Origin: Gemmatimonadaceae bacterium
Lineage (GTDB): Bacteria > Gemmatimonadota > Gemmatimonadetes > Gemmatimonadales > Gemmatimonadaceae
DNA: 54,641 nt
Assembly (NCBI GenBank): GCA_025934075.1
Contig: JAICYT010000002.1
Coordinates: forward strand, 1-54,641
Direction: 5' to 3'
Shown: piece by piece, positions 41,669-51,108 of the stretch
Layout: each line of letters begins with the position of its first letter
Numbering within the stretch: the first letter of the stretch is position 1
Notes under the pieces: model-generated
What the model was told of the DNA's origin: nothing
Databases searched by the model: none
What the model saw: the letters and a program-made list of their open reading frames with translations, nothing else
Translations under genes and position numbers: made by a program

Positions 41669-43825
41669 ATGAAAGCCGACTCATCACATGGCGCCGGATC
41701 GTCGGACGACCCTCCGCCTACTCCAGCGCAGCCAATCCCGAGCGGCGCGTTGCCGGCCGCGGAGGCACTGGCGTCAGGACCGGCAGCTTCTCCATCCGCC
41801 GCCCAAATCCCGCCCACCGTCCCCGCAGCCGCGAATCCCGCGGCTCAATCCGGCACCGGCTTCCACGCCGCCGTCGTCCGCCAACGACAGCATGTCGAGC
41901 TCAACCCGACTGGCAAGCGACTCGGGATCCTTTCGCTCACAGCGCTTGGCATCGTCTACGGAGATATTGGGACGAGCCCTCTGTATGCGCTCCAGCAGTG
42001 CTTCATGTCGAAGGAGCACAGGCTTGCGGTCACGACGGCCAATGTCTACGGCATCTTGTCATTGATCGTGTGGTTGTTGGTGCTCGTCGTCGCCATCAAG
42101 TACCTCGTTTTCATCATGCGGGCCGATAACCGTGGCGAAGGCGGCATACTCGCCCTACTGGCTCTCATCCTCCAGGAAGAGCGACGGCGCAAGGACTCCA
42201 AGCGTCGCATGCTGCTGGTCAGCCTCGGCTTGTTCGGCGCCGCCCTTCTCTACGGCGACGGAATGATTACTCCGGCGATCTCCGTCATGTCGGCCGTCGA
42301 AGGTTTGAACGTGGCAACACCGGCGTTCGAGACGCTCGTTGTTCCTGTATCGATGGTGATCCTGCTCGTGCTTTTCATGGCACAGCGATTCGGCACCGGT
42401 CGCGTCGGCACGGCGTTCGGGCCGATCATGGCGCTCTGGTTCTTGAGCATCGCGGTGCTTGGCGTCGTGGAGATCGCCCGTGAGCCCCGAATTTTTCTGG
42501 CGTTGAATCCGTGGCGCGGCGTCGAGTTCTTCATCGCGAACGGACGTATCGGCTTTCTCACGCTAGGTGCTGTTGTACTCGCTGTCACCGGCGCCGAAGC
42601 GCTCTACGCCGACATGGGACACTTCGGCAAACGACCAATTCGCCTTGCGTGGTTCGCGCTGGTGCTCCCTGCGTTGCTAATGAACTACATGGGCCAGGGC
42701 GCGCTGCTTCTGAGGAACGCGGCCGCAGTGTCGAACCCGTTCTTCAATCTCGTTCCTCGCGGTTTGCTGATTCCGTTAGTCGTCTTGGCCACAATGGCGG
42801 CCGTCATCGCCTCGCAGGCTCTCATTTCGGGCGCATTCTCGCTCACGCAGCAAGCCGTCCAGCTTGGCTACTCACCGCGCGTCACGATCCTGCATACGTC
42901 GCGACAGGAGGCGGGCCAGATCTTCATTCCGGAGGTGAACAAGATATTGGCGTTCGGGTGTCTCGTCCTGGTGCTGTCGTTTGGCTCGTCGCAGGCGATC
43001 GGTGCGGCATACGGTATCGCCGTCACCGGAACGATGGCCATCACTTCGCTCCTCTTCGCGGTCGTCGCGCGATCACGTTGGAAATGGTCGCTCGCGCACA
43101 TCGTTCCGATCACGGCCACTTTCCTCGCGATCGACGCGTCGCTCTTTTCGGCGAACGTCATCAAGATCGCGTTCGGCGGATGGGTCCCGATCGCCATCGC
43201 GATCGCCGTCTACCTGCTCATGAGCACGTGGAAGAATGGGCGGGCACTGTTGACGTACGTACTGAACGCGGGCTCGCTGCCGCTCGATCTGTTCCTGAGC
43301 GACGTCGCACGCCGGAAACCGCCCCGCGTTCCGGGGACTGCCGTATTCATGACGTCGTCCAACAACGGCGTCCCCGTCGTGCTGCTGCATCATCTCAAGC
43401 ACAACAAGGTGCTGCACGAGCAAGTCATATTGATGTCTGTGGTGACGGAAGACGTGCCGGAGATCAATGCGATCGAGCGAGTGAGCGTCGACAAATTGGA
43501 GCACGGCTTCTATCGCGTTACCGCGCGTTATGGCTTCATGGAATCGCCCAATGTGCCGGAGATCCTGCAACGGGCCCGCGAGCATGGGATCAAGGCGAAA
43601 CCCAACGACACCACGTTCTACCTCGGCCGAGAGCGAATCATCGTTGCCGACGGCGAGAAGCGGCCGGGCACGCGCCGCGCTCCGGAGGATGCAGTGCTGC
43701 CGCCGATGGCGCGCTGGCGAAAGAAAATCTTCGTCGTCATGTCGCGCAACGCGCGTTCCGCGACAGAGTTTTTCGGGATCCCCCCGAATCGGGTCGTCGA
43801 GCTCGGAGCTCAGGTCGAGCTCTAG
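41669..43825 (+). CDS. kup: KUP/HAK potassium uptake protein 2
   Basis: A 718-residue KUP potassium transporter, closely similar to the preceding one throughout (GIVYGDIGTSPLYA, LLYGDGMITPAIS, MGHFGKRPIRLAWF, SQALISGAFSLTQQA). The N-terminal tail is longer and Pro/Ala-rich (about residues 1-65) and clearly diverged. A 71-bp stretch encoding part of the C-terminal domain (43391-43461) is identical to 41028-41098, pointing to gene conversion. Having two copies may give different affinity or regulation. The ATG at 41669 is the first good start after the leader hairpin. Confidence 0.93.
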   Translation: MKADSSHGAGSSDDPPPTPAQPIPSGALPAAEALASGPAASPSAAQIPPTVPAAANPAAQSGTGFHAAVVRQRQHVELNPTGKRLGILSLTALGIVYGDIGTSPLYALQQCFMSKEHRLAVTTANVYGILSLIVWLLVLVVAIKYLVFIMRADNRGEGGILALLALILQEERRRKDSKRRMLLVSLGLFGAALLYGDGMITPAISVMSAVEGLNVATPAFETLVVPVSMVILLVLFMAQRFGTGRVGTAFGPIMALWFLSIAVLGVVEIAREPRIFLALNPWRGVEFFIANGRIGFLTLGAVVLAVTGAEALYADMGHFGKRPIRLAWFALVLPALLMNYMGQGALLLRNAAAVSNPFFNLVPRGLLIPLVVLATMAAVIASQALISGAFSLTQQAVQLGYSPRVTILHTSRQEAGQIFIPEVNKILAFGCLVLVLSFGSSQAIGAAYGIAVTGTMAITSLLFAVVARSRWKWSLAHIVPITATFLAIDASLFSANVIKIAFGGWVPIAIAIAVYLLMSTWKNGRALLTYVLNAGSLPLDLFLSDVARRKPPRVPGTAVFMTSSNNGVPVVLLHHLKHNKVLHEQVILMSVVTEDVPEINAIERVSVDKLEHGFYRVTARYGFMESPNVPEILQRAREHGIKAKPNDTTFYLGRERIIVADGEKRPGTRRAPEDAVLPPMARWRKKIFVVMSRNARSATEFFGIPPNRVVELGAQVEL

Positions 43826-43840
43826 CGCGAGAACGATCCG

Positions 43841-43942
43841 CCATCCCGAGCGAAGCGAACGGATACCTGCTTCGTGGGTGCTGCTGTTCGCGAGCAGTGT
43901 TCACACGAGCAGATCCTTCGTCGCTTCGCTCCTCAGGATGAC
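43841..43942. repeat. Dispersed palindromic repeat, copy C
   Basis: catcccgagcgaagcgaa (from 43842) and gcagatccttcgtcgcttcgct plus caggatgac (43909-43942) are the outer arms of an imperfect hairpin. The right arm from gcagatccttcg to cttcgct is identical to the right arm of the copy at 11575-11596. It separates the convergent kup2 and PDZ genes and may terminate both. Confidence 0.7.
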
Positions 43943-43955
43943 AGTCGGTTCGCCG

Positions 43956-44972
43956 TTACCACTCCACGCGATTCCCCAGTCTGCCGAACGCGCGTCCAAC
44001 ACCTTGCATTGCACCCGACGTCGCGACCCGGGCCGTTTCGAGCGCGCGACGCACCTCATTTCCGATTTGAGCACCGTCGATCTCGATCCGATCCGGAACG
44101 CGCGGAATCATCAAGTTGTCTCCGCCAATGATTCGGATCGAGCGATTGCGATGCGGTAAATCAGATACACGGGCTGCTTTCATTTTCACGTTGCGATACT
44201 GGCCGTTGAAGTAGACGCGAAGCTCGACGTCGTCACCGGGTTTGACCCGTGACACCTCTCGCTCCAAGCGGCTGATGTTCGACGTGCGGAACACGATGTC
44301 ATCGTCGTCGTTCGATCGGCGTCCACGAACATCGACGCCGTTGATCGACGCGATCCGGCTGCCCTCTTCGATTCCCGCCTTCGCCGCCGGACTTCCATCT
44401 TCGACGCCCATGACGAATACGCCGAGTGTGTCGCGCGAATTGCCGGTGGCGGCGAGATCGAGGCCAAGCGTCGCCCGATCCACGTCGCGTCGCGACACCT
44501 GTGACTCGTATAGGTCTTCAGGCGCGACTGTCTTGATCTTCAGGGTTTTGTTCTGTCCGTTCGCGTAGACGCGCAGCTCCACATCGTCACCAGGCTTGAG
44601 CTTATCCAGCTCGCGTGTGAGGCGACGCGTCATGACGCCCGCCATGTCCGGATCACCGACATCGGCCGGCGAGAGCTTGAGGCTCACACCATTCACCGAC
44701 GCAATGCGGTTCCCTTCTTCCAGCCCGGCCTTTTCCGCCGGACTCCCGGACCGCACCGAGCTGACCAGCACGCCAAGTGTATCGCGGCTGGTGGCAGCGC
44801 CGGACGTCGTGACGCCGATGACAGCGTGCGGCTCGTCGTTGAATGAGAACCCACGAACGCTCGGCATATAGACGGTTCCGGGCCCGGCGCTAATGATGCG
44901 CGGATTTTGAGCGCTGACCGACGCTACGGCACTCGCCGCGAAGACCGTCGGGAGTAATGCAAACAGTCGCAT
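43956..44972 (-). CDS. Exported double-PDZ protein
   Basis: A 338-residue protein with a signal peptide (MRLFALLPTVFAASAVASVSAQ) and two PDZ domains, each of the form DTLGVxVxxVxxGSPAxKAGxEEGxRIASxNGV (about residues 65-150 and 180-265). No protease domain is present, so it is a scaffold or peptide-binding protein in the periplasm rather than a DegP-like enzyme. GAGGT lies just before the ATG at 44972; a GTG extension to 45011 is less likely. The internal repeat shows duplication of one PDZ unit. Partner unknown. Confidence 0.82.
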   Translation of the reverse strand: MRLFALLPTVFAASAVASVSAQNPRIISAGPGTVYMPSVRGFSFNDEPHAVIGVTTSGAATSRDTLGVLVSSVRSGSPAEKAGLEEGNRIASVNGVSLKLSPADVGDPDMAGVMTRRLTRELDKLKPGDDVELRVYANGQNKTLKIKTVAPEDLYESQVSRRDVDRATLGLDLAATGNSRDTLGVFVMGVEDGSPAAKAGIEEGSRIASINGVDVRGRRSNDDDDIVFRTSNISRLEREVSRVKPGDDVELRVYFNGQYRNVKMKAARVSDLPHRNRSIRIIGGDNLMIPRVPDRIEIDGAQIGNEVRRALETARVATSGAMQGVGRAFGRLGNRVEW

Positions 44973-45079
44973 AAAGACCTCATGATTCGTTGGGGTGCAA
45001 TCATGTGTCACGGCGGAGTGCGGTGAGGGTTTACTCAGGGTGCTAGAACGGGCACCGCCAGAGGCTTACCTTTTCGCTC

Positions 45080-46234
45080 ATGTCCCCCACCCAAGCGCCC
45101 GTCCGCGCAGTCGATCACAGTGCGCCTGACCTGCACGTCTTCGAGCATCATTGGCAGGACGAGGCCGACGCTGCCTACCTGTATCGATTGTTGTCCGCTG
45201 CCGAGCCCGACGCAAAGAAGTCGGATCTTTACCGACGGCTCGCCGAGGTCGAAGACAGGCACGTTCAAATTTGGGCGAAGCTGTTGCGGGAGCACGGCCG
45301 CGAGCCAGGAGCGTTCAGACCGAGCGCGCGGACGCGACTGCTGGCTGGGTTGGGTAGAGTGTTCGGTCCGGGCTTTCTGCTGCCGATGCTGCTGGCCGAG
45401 GAGGGCCGCGAGGTCAAAGGGTACCTCGACATGCATCGTCGCACCGCGCGCGGTGCACCCGGTGCAACGGAATCATTGACACTCGCGCGTGAATCGGCCG
45501 AGCACGCATCGACGCTCAATAAGATTTCCGGCAAGAGCGGTGAGCCGTGGCATCGCACCGAGTCCGGCGGCTTTCTGCGCAACGTCGTGTATGGATTCAA
45601 CGACGGATTGACGGCGAATTTCGGTCTCGTCGCCGGCGTGATTGGCGCATCGTCGCAGACGGCGCATCACACGGTGATCGTCGCGGGTGTCGCGGGTCTC
45701 ATCGCCGATGCGTTGTCGATGGGATCGAGCGGATACCTGGCGGCGAAGAGCGAGCAGGAGGTCTACGCGAACGAGATCGCGATGGAGCGCGACGAGATCG
45801 CGCTCATGCCGGAGGTCGAACGCGACGAGCTGGCGCTGATTTACGAAGCGAAAGGCATGGCGGCCGAGCCAGCGTACGCGCTCGCGACGGAGGTCATGGC
45901 GGACCCTGAGCGCATGCTCGAGGAGCAGGTTCAGGAGGAGCTCGGCATTGGCGAGCCCCACATGTCGCCGATGCGCGAAGCGTGGGTCACCGGCACCGCG
46001 ACGGCGATCGGCGCGTTCATTCCGGTCTTTCCATTTCTCATATGGTCTGGAATGACCGCCGTCGTCGTGGCCTTCATCATCGCGATGGCCTCGCACTGGA
46101 TCGTCGGTGCGGCGCGATCGGTGTTCACCGGACGAAGTGTATTTCGGTCCGGAATTGACATGTTCGTGATCGGCCTGGGCGTTGCAATCGCTGGATATTT
46201 CGTCGGCGAGTGGGTGGCGCGGTTGATCGCCTGA
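45080..46234 (+). CDS. Ferritin-like/VIT1 fusion iron or manganese transporter (MbfA-like)
   Basis: A 384-residue fusion. Residues about 18-145 form a ferritin-like/rubrerythrin helical bundle with metal-ligand patterns (EADAAYLYRLL, EVEDRHVQIWAKLL, AEEGREVKGYLDMH, ESAEHASTL). Residues about 165-384 are a VIT1/CCC1-type domain with five helices (NVVYGFNDGLTANFGLVAGVIGA, ADALSMGSSGYLAAKSE). This matches membrane-bound ferritin proteins such as MbfA, which export iron under oxidative stress. It diverges from the PDZ gene with a 107-bp shared upstream region. The call is firm for architecture, less so for substrate. Confidence 0.9.
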   Translation: MSPTQAPVRAVDHSAPDLHVFEHHWQDEADAAYLYRLLSAAEPDAKKSDLYRRLAEVEDRHVQIWAKLLREHGREPGAFRPSARTRLLAGLGRVFGPGFLLPMLLAEEGREVKGYLDMHRRTARGAPGATESLTLARESAEHASTLNKISGKSGEPWHRTESGGFLRNVVYGFNDGLTANFGLVAGVIGASSQTAHHTVIVAGVAGLIADALSMGSSGYLAAKSEQEVYANEIAMERDEIALMPEVERDELALIYEAKGMAAEPAYALATEVMADPERMLEEQVQEELGIGEPHMSPMREAWVTGTATAIGAFIPVFPFLIWSGMTAVVVAFIIAMASHWIVGAARSVFTGRSVFRSGIDMFVIGLGVAIAGYFVGEWVARLIA

Positions 46235-46241
46235 GCGGCTT

Positions 46242-46262
46242 GCTTGCGCAGCGCCGGCAAGC
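46242..46262. terminator. Weak hairpin between convergent VIT1-like and leuS genes
   Basis: gcttgc (46242-46247) and gcaagc (46257-46262) form a 6-bp stem in the 32-bp gap between two convergent stop codons. There is no T-run, so termination here is only a possibility. Confidence 0.3.
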
Positions 46263-46266
46263 GGAA

Positions 46267-48783
46267 CTACACCACAATATTCAACAACCGGCCGGGCACG
46301 AAGATGACCTTCTTCGGTGTCCCGACTGCGAACTTCGCGATACCGGAGTCCGCCATCGCAGCTTCGAGCGCAACGTCCTGGCCGCTGCCGCTCGGAACTT
46401 GAACCGTTCCGCGCATCTTTCCATTCACCTGCACCACAATCGTCGCCAAATCCTCGGCGGCCAAGGCCGGATCGAACACCGGCCAACCGGCGTCGAACAC
46501 GCTCTCGCGATGACCGAGGCGTTCCCATAGCTCCTCAGCGACGTGCGGCGCGAACGGCGCGATCAACTGAACGAGCGGTTCGACCTCGGCGCGGTGGGCC
46601 GTGCGCTCGCCGCGCCGTATGACGTTGATGCACTCCATCATCGCCGCGATCGCCGTATTGTAGCTGAGCGCCGGCACGTCGTCCGAGACTTTCCTGATCG
46701 TCTGATGAAGCTTGCGCACCACTAGCGGATCCGGCGAGCCGCTGGTCGTTGCTTCGATTACCGACGACCAGAGGCGATCGAGAAAGCGCCGGACGCCCGC
46801 GATGCTCTGATCGCGGAAATCGCCGCCTTCCTCGTACGGTCCCAAGAACATCAGGTACGTGCGGAACGTGTCGGCGCCCCAACGGTCGACGTATTCGTCC
46901 GGGTTCACCACGTTACCGCGGCTCTTCGACATCTTGGCGCCTTCGCGGATGATCATCCCGTGCGCGCGGAACTTTCTGTACGGCTCCTCGAAGCCGACCT
47001 GACCGGCGTCATGCAGCACCATCGTGATGAAACGCGAATACAACAAATGCAACACCGCGTGCTCGTTGCCGCCGATGTACGAATTGACGGGAAGCCAGCG
47101 CTTGGTCAGCTCGCGATCGAACGGAACGTCGTCGTAATCGGTGCTCGGGTAGCGCAGGAAATACCAGGCGCTGTCCAAGAACGTGTCCGACACGTCGGTC
47201 TCGCGACGGCCAACGCCGCCGCACGATGGGCACGTCACGCGATACCACGACTCGACACGCGCCAGCGGCGATGTGCCGGTGTCGTCCGGCTTGAAGTCTT
47301 CGACGTACGGAAGCTCGACCGGCAGATCGCTCTCGGGCACCGGGACCGTTCCACACTTCTCGCAATAGATGATCGGGATCGGCGGACCCCAATAGCGCTG
47401 CCGCGAGATGCACCAGTCGTGCAATCGATAGTTCACGACGCCCCGGGCGTGTCCATGCTGGGCAAGCCAGTCGACGATGCGCTGTTTTGCCGTCATGACG
47501 CCTAAGCCGTTGAACTCACCCGAGTTCATCAAGCGCACATTGTCGGTCTCGAGGAACGGCTCATCGAGTACGGGGCTCGAGTCTGCCGGTTGTGTCGACG
47601 GTCCGGCGACGACGCGCACGATCGGCAGATCGAACAGTTTCGCGAACTCAAAATCACGCTCGTCGTGGCCGGGAACGGCCATGATCGCGCCGGTGCCGTA
47701 CTCCATGAGCACGTAGTCGGCGATCCAGATCGGGATCGGATGACCGGTCGCCGGGTTGACCGCGAATGAGCCGGTGAAGACACCCGTCTTCTCCTTGCTG
47801 ACTTTGCGCGAAACCAGATCTTGAGCCGCGGACGCCCGCTTGTACTCGGCTATCGCCTCCCGTTGCTCGTCGGTTGTGACGGCGTCGACGAGCGGATGCT
47901 CGGGAGCCAGCACCAGGTAAGTGGCGCCAAAAATCGTGTCGGGCCGAGTGGTGAACACGCGAATGTCGAGCGGCTCGGAGACGAATTCGCCGCTAGCGCC
48001 GCTGGCGATCGTCGCCGTACCCGTGAATTCCTCGAGATCTTGCACACGAAACGCGACCTCGGCCCCATCGGACCGGCCAATCCAGTTGCGCTGCGCCTGC
48101 TTGGTGGATTCGGACCAGTCGAGCCACGACAAGTTGTCCAGGAGACGGCCGGCGTAATCGGTGATTCGGAAGAACCACTGCTCGAGGAAGCGTTGCTCGA
48201 CCTTGGCGCCGCAGCGTTCACACTCACCCGCGATGACCTGCTCGTTGGCGAGCACCGTCTTGTCGTTCGGGCACCAATTGACGGCCGCGCGACGCTTGTA
48301 GGCCAGTCCCCGCTTGTAGAGCTGGAGGAAAAGCCATTGCGTCCACTTGTAGTACGCCGGATCGGTGGTCGAGAGCTCGTGCCGCCAATCGACCATGAGG
48401 CCCGCGCGCTTGAGCTGCCGGCGAAAGTTGTCGATGTTCCGCGGGATGAGGTCGGCCGGATGCGTGCCGACCTTCAGCGCGAAGTTTTCCGAGTGGATTC
48501 CAAAGGCGTCGAAGCCAAGTGGCTCGAACACCGTGTGCCCTTGGAGCCGCTGGAATCGTCCATAGATGTCATTGCCCGTAAAGGCGAAGAGGTTTCCGAC
48601 GTGCAGCCCCTCCGCCGACGGATACGGGAACATCATCAACGCGTAGAATGGACGTGCGCCGGCTGCGAGGTCGGTGTGGTTCGTCCCACGCTCCTCCCAA
48701 CGGTCCTGCCATTTGCGCTCGATGGCGGCAGGATCGTATCCAGCCGGCTCTTGGGCCGGCGTCTGATGGATCGATTCTGTCAT
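46267..48783 (-). CDS. leuS: Leucyl-tRNA synthetase
   Basis: An 838-residue class I synthetase charging tRNA-Leu. The HIGH-type motif is LHVGN (61-64 region), the zinc-binding knuckle includes NWCPNDKTVLANEQ and CERCGA, an editing (CP1) domain follows with TTRPDTIFGATY and GHDERDFEFA, and KMSKSRGNVV lies near residue 616. The C-terminal domain ends GRLLNIVV. The frame is open to 48987, but the ATG at 48783 is the only start giving the conserved N-terminus. It is a housekeeping gene, divergent from the chemoreceptor with only 24 bp between the two starts. Confidence 0.97.
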   Translation of the reverse strand: MTESIHQTPAQEPAGYDPAAIERKWQDRWEERGTNHTDLAAGARPFYALMMFPYPSAEGLHVGNLFAFTGNDIYGRFQRLQGHTVFEPLGFDAFGIHSENFALKVGTHPADLIPRNIDNFRRQLKRAGLMVDWRHELSTTDPAYYKWTQWLFLQLYKRGLAYKRRAAVNWCPNDKTVLANEQVIAGECERCGAKVEQRFLEQWFFRITDYAGRLLDNLSWLDWSESTKQAQRNWIGRSDGAEVAFRVQDLEEFTGTATIASGASGEFVSEPLDIRVFTTRPDTIFGATYLVLAPEHPLVDAVTTDEQREAIAEYKRASAAQDLVSRKVSKEKTGVFTGSFAVNPATGHPIPIWIADYVLMEYGTGAIMAVPGHDERDFEFAKLFDLPIVRVVAGPSTQPADSSPVLDEPFLETDNVRLMNSGEFNGLGVMTAKQRIVDWLAQHGHARGVVNYRLHDWCISRQRYWGPPIPIIYCEKCGTVPVPESDLPVELPYVEDFKPDDTGTSPLARVESWYRVTCPSCGGVGRRETDVSDTFLDSAWYFLRYPSTDYDDVPFDRELTKRWLPVNSYIGGNEHAVLHLLYSRFITMVLHDAGQVGFEEPYRKFRAHGMIIREGAKMSKSRGNVVNPDEYVDRWGADTFRTYLMFLGPYEEGGDFRDQSIAGVRRFLDRLWSSVIEATTSGSPDPLVVRKLHQTIRKVSDDVPALSYNTAIAAMMECINVIRRGERTAHRAEVEPLVQLIAPFAPHVAEELWERLGHRESVFDAGWPVFDPALAAEDLATIVVQVNGKMRGTVQVPSGSGQDVALEAAMADSGIAKFAVGTPKKVIFVPGRLLNIVV

Positions 48784-48807
48784 GGTGAACCCGGAATCTA
48801 GCGGCCG

Positions 48808-51057
48808 ATGAACGATCGTCCCAGTGCGAGCATCTTCTCCATCTCCAATGCGTTGACGGCATCGAAGTCCGGCCGCTCGCTCGGAGCACGTTTGGTTGGA
48901 ATGTTCGGCTTGGGGGCGGTCGTCGTTCTCGCCGTGATCGGCTACGCCGGGCTCGTCGTCCTGCGAAACACGATGGCCGGCGACCAAGATGCCCGCATCG
49001 TCAATGCTGCTTCTCTGTCGAAGCAGCTCGTCGATCGAGTGCTCGCCGAGCGCGCCCGGCAGGTCGACCTGATCGCGTCTGCGCCACAGGTCATCGCGGC
49101 CTCTAAGGAAGGCGCCGCCGAGGCGAGGCGACTCAAGCTGCCGCCTCAGATGGGCACGACGCTCCCGCAGGAAGTCATCGCCGGGATCGAAGAGCGTTTC
49201 AAGTCGACGCGGTCGCTACAGGTCGATTCGGCGACGACCCACTATCTCACCGGCCTGCTTCCGAAGTTGGACATCGCCGAAGTGATGTTGACCGATCAAT
49301 ACGGCTACAACGCCGTCACCACGTCGCCCTCGTCCGACTTCGTGCAGAGCGACGAAGGCTGGTGGCAGAGTGCGTGGAACAGCGGCTCGACATCGGCTCA
49401 GGCGACGCAGGACGCCGCCACTGACCGCACGGTCGTGGAGTTGGCTCGAGCGGTGACCGAGGGCAGCTCGAAGATCGGCGTCGTCAAAGTGAAGTTCGGT
49501 CTTTCGATGGTCGACTCCGTGCTCGCGCAGGGCAGCGTCGGCGGGAAGACGTTGCGGGTCGACCTCGTCGACTCGCTCGGCAAGGTGATCGCGAGCTCGG
49601 TCCCCGGCACGCGATTCAAGCCGTTCGTCGGCTACTCGTCGCTCGCGGGTCATGATTCGGCGGACGCGTTCGACTACGGCATTGACCAGTCCACCCAACG
49701 CGGGGCGGTAGGTACGACGAATGGCGGGCGCTGGAAGGTCATCGCGCACATGAGCGGGGCGGATGCGTCCCACGCCTATTACGTCGCGCGTTTGGCGCTC
49801 CTGGCCGGTGGCTTGGTCTTGTTCGGCCTCATTCTGCTGGCGCTCATGTTCATCGGCCGCTTCGTCGAACGACGCATCACGGGTCCGGCTCGCGAGCTGG
49901 CAGTTGCCGCGGAAGCAGTCGCGGGAGGAGATCTCTCGAAGAGAGTCAACGAGACCGGCGGTGACGACGAGATCGGGCGCCTCTCGCGCGCAATCGCGGC
50001 GATGATCGCAGAGCTGCGTCGCTTGGCGAGCGCCCTCAACGAGTCCGCTGCTGAAACAGCGAGCATGACGGCCGAGATCACGGGAAGCTCCGAAGAAATG
50101 GCTGCGTCGGCCGGACAGATCGCGCATACGGCGTCTGATCTGAGCCAGCAGGCGAATTTGATGGCCGAGACCATCCAAGCATTGGCCGGTTCGTCGGAGC
50201 ATCTCGTTGCGCTCGCGTCCGAGCTCGATGTCGGAGCACATGAGGGCGTGCAACGCAACGAGCAGCTTCGCGCGCTGGCATTGGAGAATCGTTCGCGGCT
50301 CGATGAGAGCTCGCGGTCGTTGACGGCGCTCAGCGGCGACGTCGAAGCAAGCGCCGCGTCGATCGAGCAGCTCGCTCAGGCGTCGGAAGAAGTCCGTAGT
50401 TTTGTGACGCTCGTGCAGAAGCTCGCGCGGCAGTCGAAGCTCTTGGCGCTCAACGCCGCGATGGAAGCGGCGCGTGCCGGCGAGCATGGGCACGGGTTCG
50501 CGGTCGTCGCCGAAGAAGTGCGACGTCTGGCCGCGATGTCGTCCGACGCCGCGGAGCGCACGGAGAATGTGGTGAGCGGCGTGTTGCGTGGCATCGCGCA
50601 GTCGCGCACCTCGAGCGAACGGACGGTCGAAACGGTGCGCGCGGTGCGCGGCGCGACGGAGGAAGGCTCGCGATCGTTCGGGCACATCGAGAAAGCGGTC
50701 GCGGACGCGGACGGATGGACGTCGTCGATTCAGCGCGCGTCGAGCGCAGCCAGCGGTCTTGTGCAGGACATGCGATCCAAGCTCGACTCACTTGCCGTCG
50801 GCACTGATTCGTTTGCGGCGGCGATGCAGGAAGTCGCGGCTTCGAGTGAGCAGCAGAGCGCGAGTACCGAGGAAATCGCCGCCGCGGCATCGACGCTCGC
50901 GGGAGCCGCGGACCGGCTCAGCCGATTGATCGCCAACCTGCGTCTCGATGACCGACAAGCGACGGATGAAACACCCGTGGCTGGGCCGGTCTTGATGCCG
51001 ACCGAGATCACGCTCGGGCGGACCATTCGTCCGGCGATCGGAACGAAAGTCGGCTGA
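48808..51057 (+). CDS. Methyl-accepting chemotaxis protein, Cache-HAMP type
   Basis: A 749-residue receptor: first membrane helix about 28-52, a periplasmic dCache-like sensor (about 55-325, with the pattern [16 protein letters not shown] and GWWQSAW), second helix about 330-350, HAMP domain to about 405, and a long signalling coiled coil with the hairpin tip [31 protein letters not shown]. The tip supports interaction with CheA/CheW. No che, flagellar or methylation genes are in the window. It has no C-terminal CheR-binding pentapeptide. The stimulus is unknown; Cache domains bind small organic acids or amino acids. Confidence 0.9.
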   Translation: MNDRPSASIFSISNALTASKSGRSLGARLVGMFGLGAVVVLAVIGYAGLVVLRNTMAGDQDARIVNAASLSKQLVDRVLAERARQVDLIASAPQVIAASKEGAAEARRLKLPPQMGTTLPQEVIAGIEERFKSTRSLQVDSATTHYLTGLLPKLDIAEVMLTDQYGYNAVTTSPSSDFVQSDEGWWQSAWNSGSTSAQATQDAATDRTVVELARAVTEGSSKIGVVKVKFGLSMVDSVLAQGSVGGKTLRVDLVDSLGKVIASSVPGTRFKPFVGYSSLAGHDSADAFDYGIDQSTQRGAVGTTNGGRWKVIAHMSGADASHAYYVARLALLAGGLVLFGLILLALMFIGRFVERRITGPARELAVAAEAVAGGDLSKRVNETGGDDEIGRLSRAIAAMIAELRRLASALNESAAETASMTAEITGSSEEMAASAGQIAHTASDLSQQANLMAETIQALAGSSEHLVALASELDVGAHEGVQRNEQLRALALENRSRLDESSRSLTALSGDVEASAASIEQLAQASEEVRSFVTLVQKLARQSKLLALNAAMEAARAGEHGHGFAVVAEEVRRLAAMSSDAAERTENVVSGVLRGIAQSRTSSERTVETVRAVRGATEEGSRSFGHIEKAVADADGWTSSIQRASSAASGLVQDMRSKLDSLAVGTDSFAAAMQEVAASSEQQSASTEEIAAAASTLAGAADRLSRLIANLRLDDRQATDETPVAGPVLMPTEITLGRTIRPAIGTKVG

Positions 51058-51108
51058 GATAATTGCTGGTTGAGAAGCCAGCAACCAGAAACCAGCGACC
51101 AGGCCGTC

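Noticed and set aside
49216..50685. 489-codon open frame on the minus strand
   Set aside because: It is a shadow of the chemoreceptor gene; the Arg/His-rich product has no motif.
51062..51108. Short repeats of ccag(c/a)aacc and a ttgctgg/ccagcaa hairpin after the chemoreceptor gene
   Set aside because: Only 7 bp of stem and no T-run; treated as simple-sequence repetition between convergent genes.
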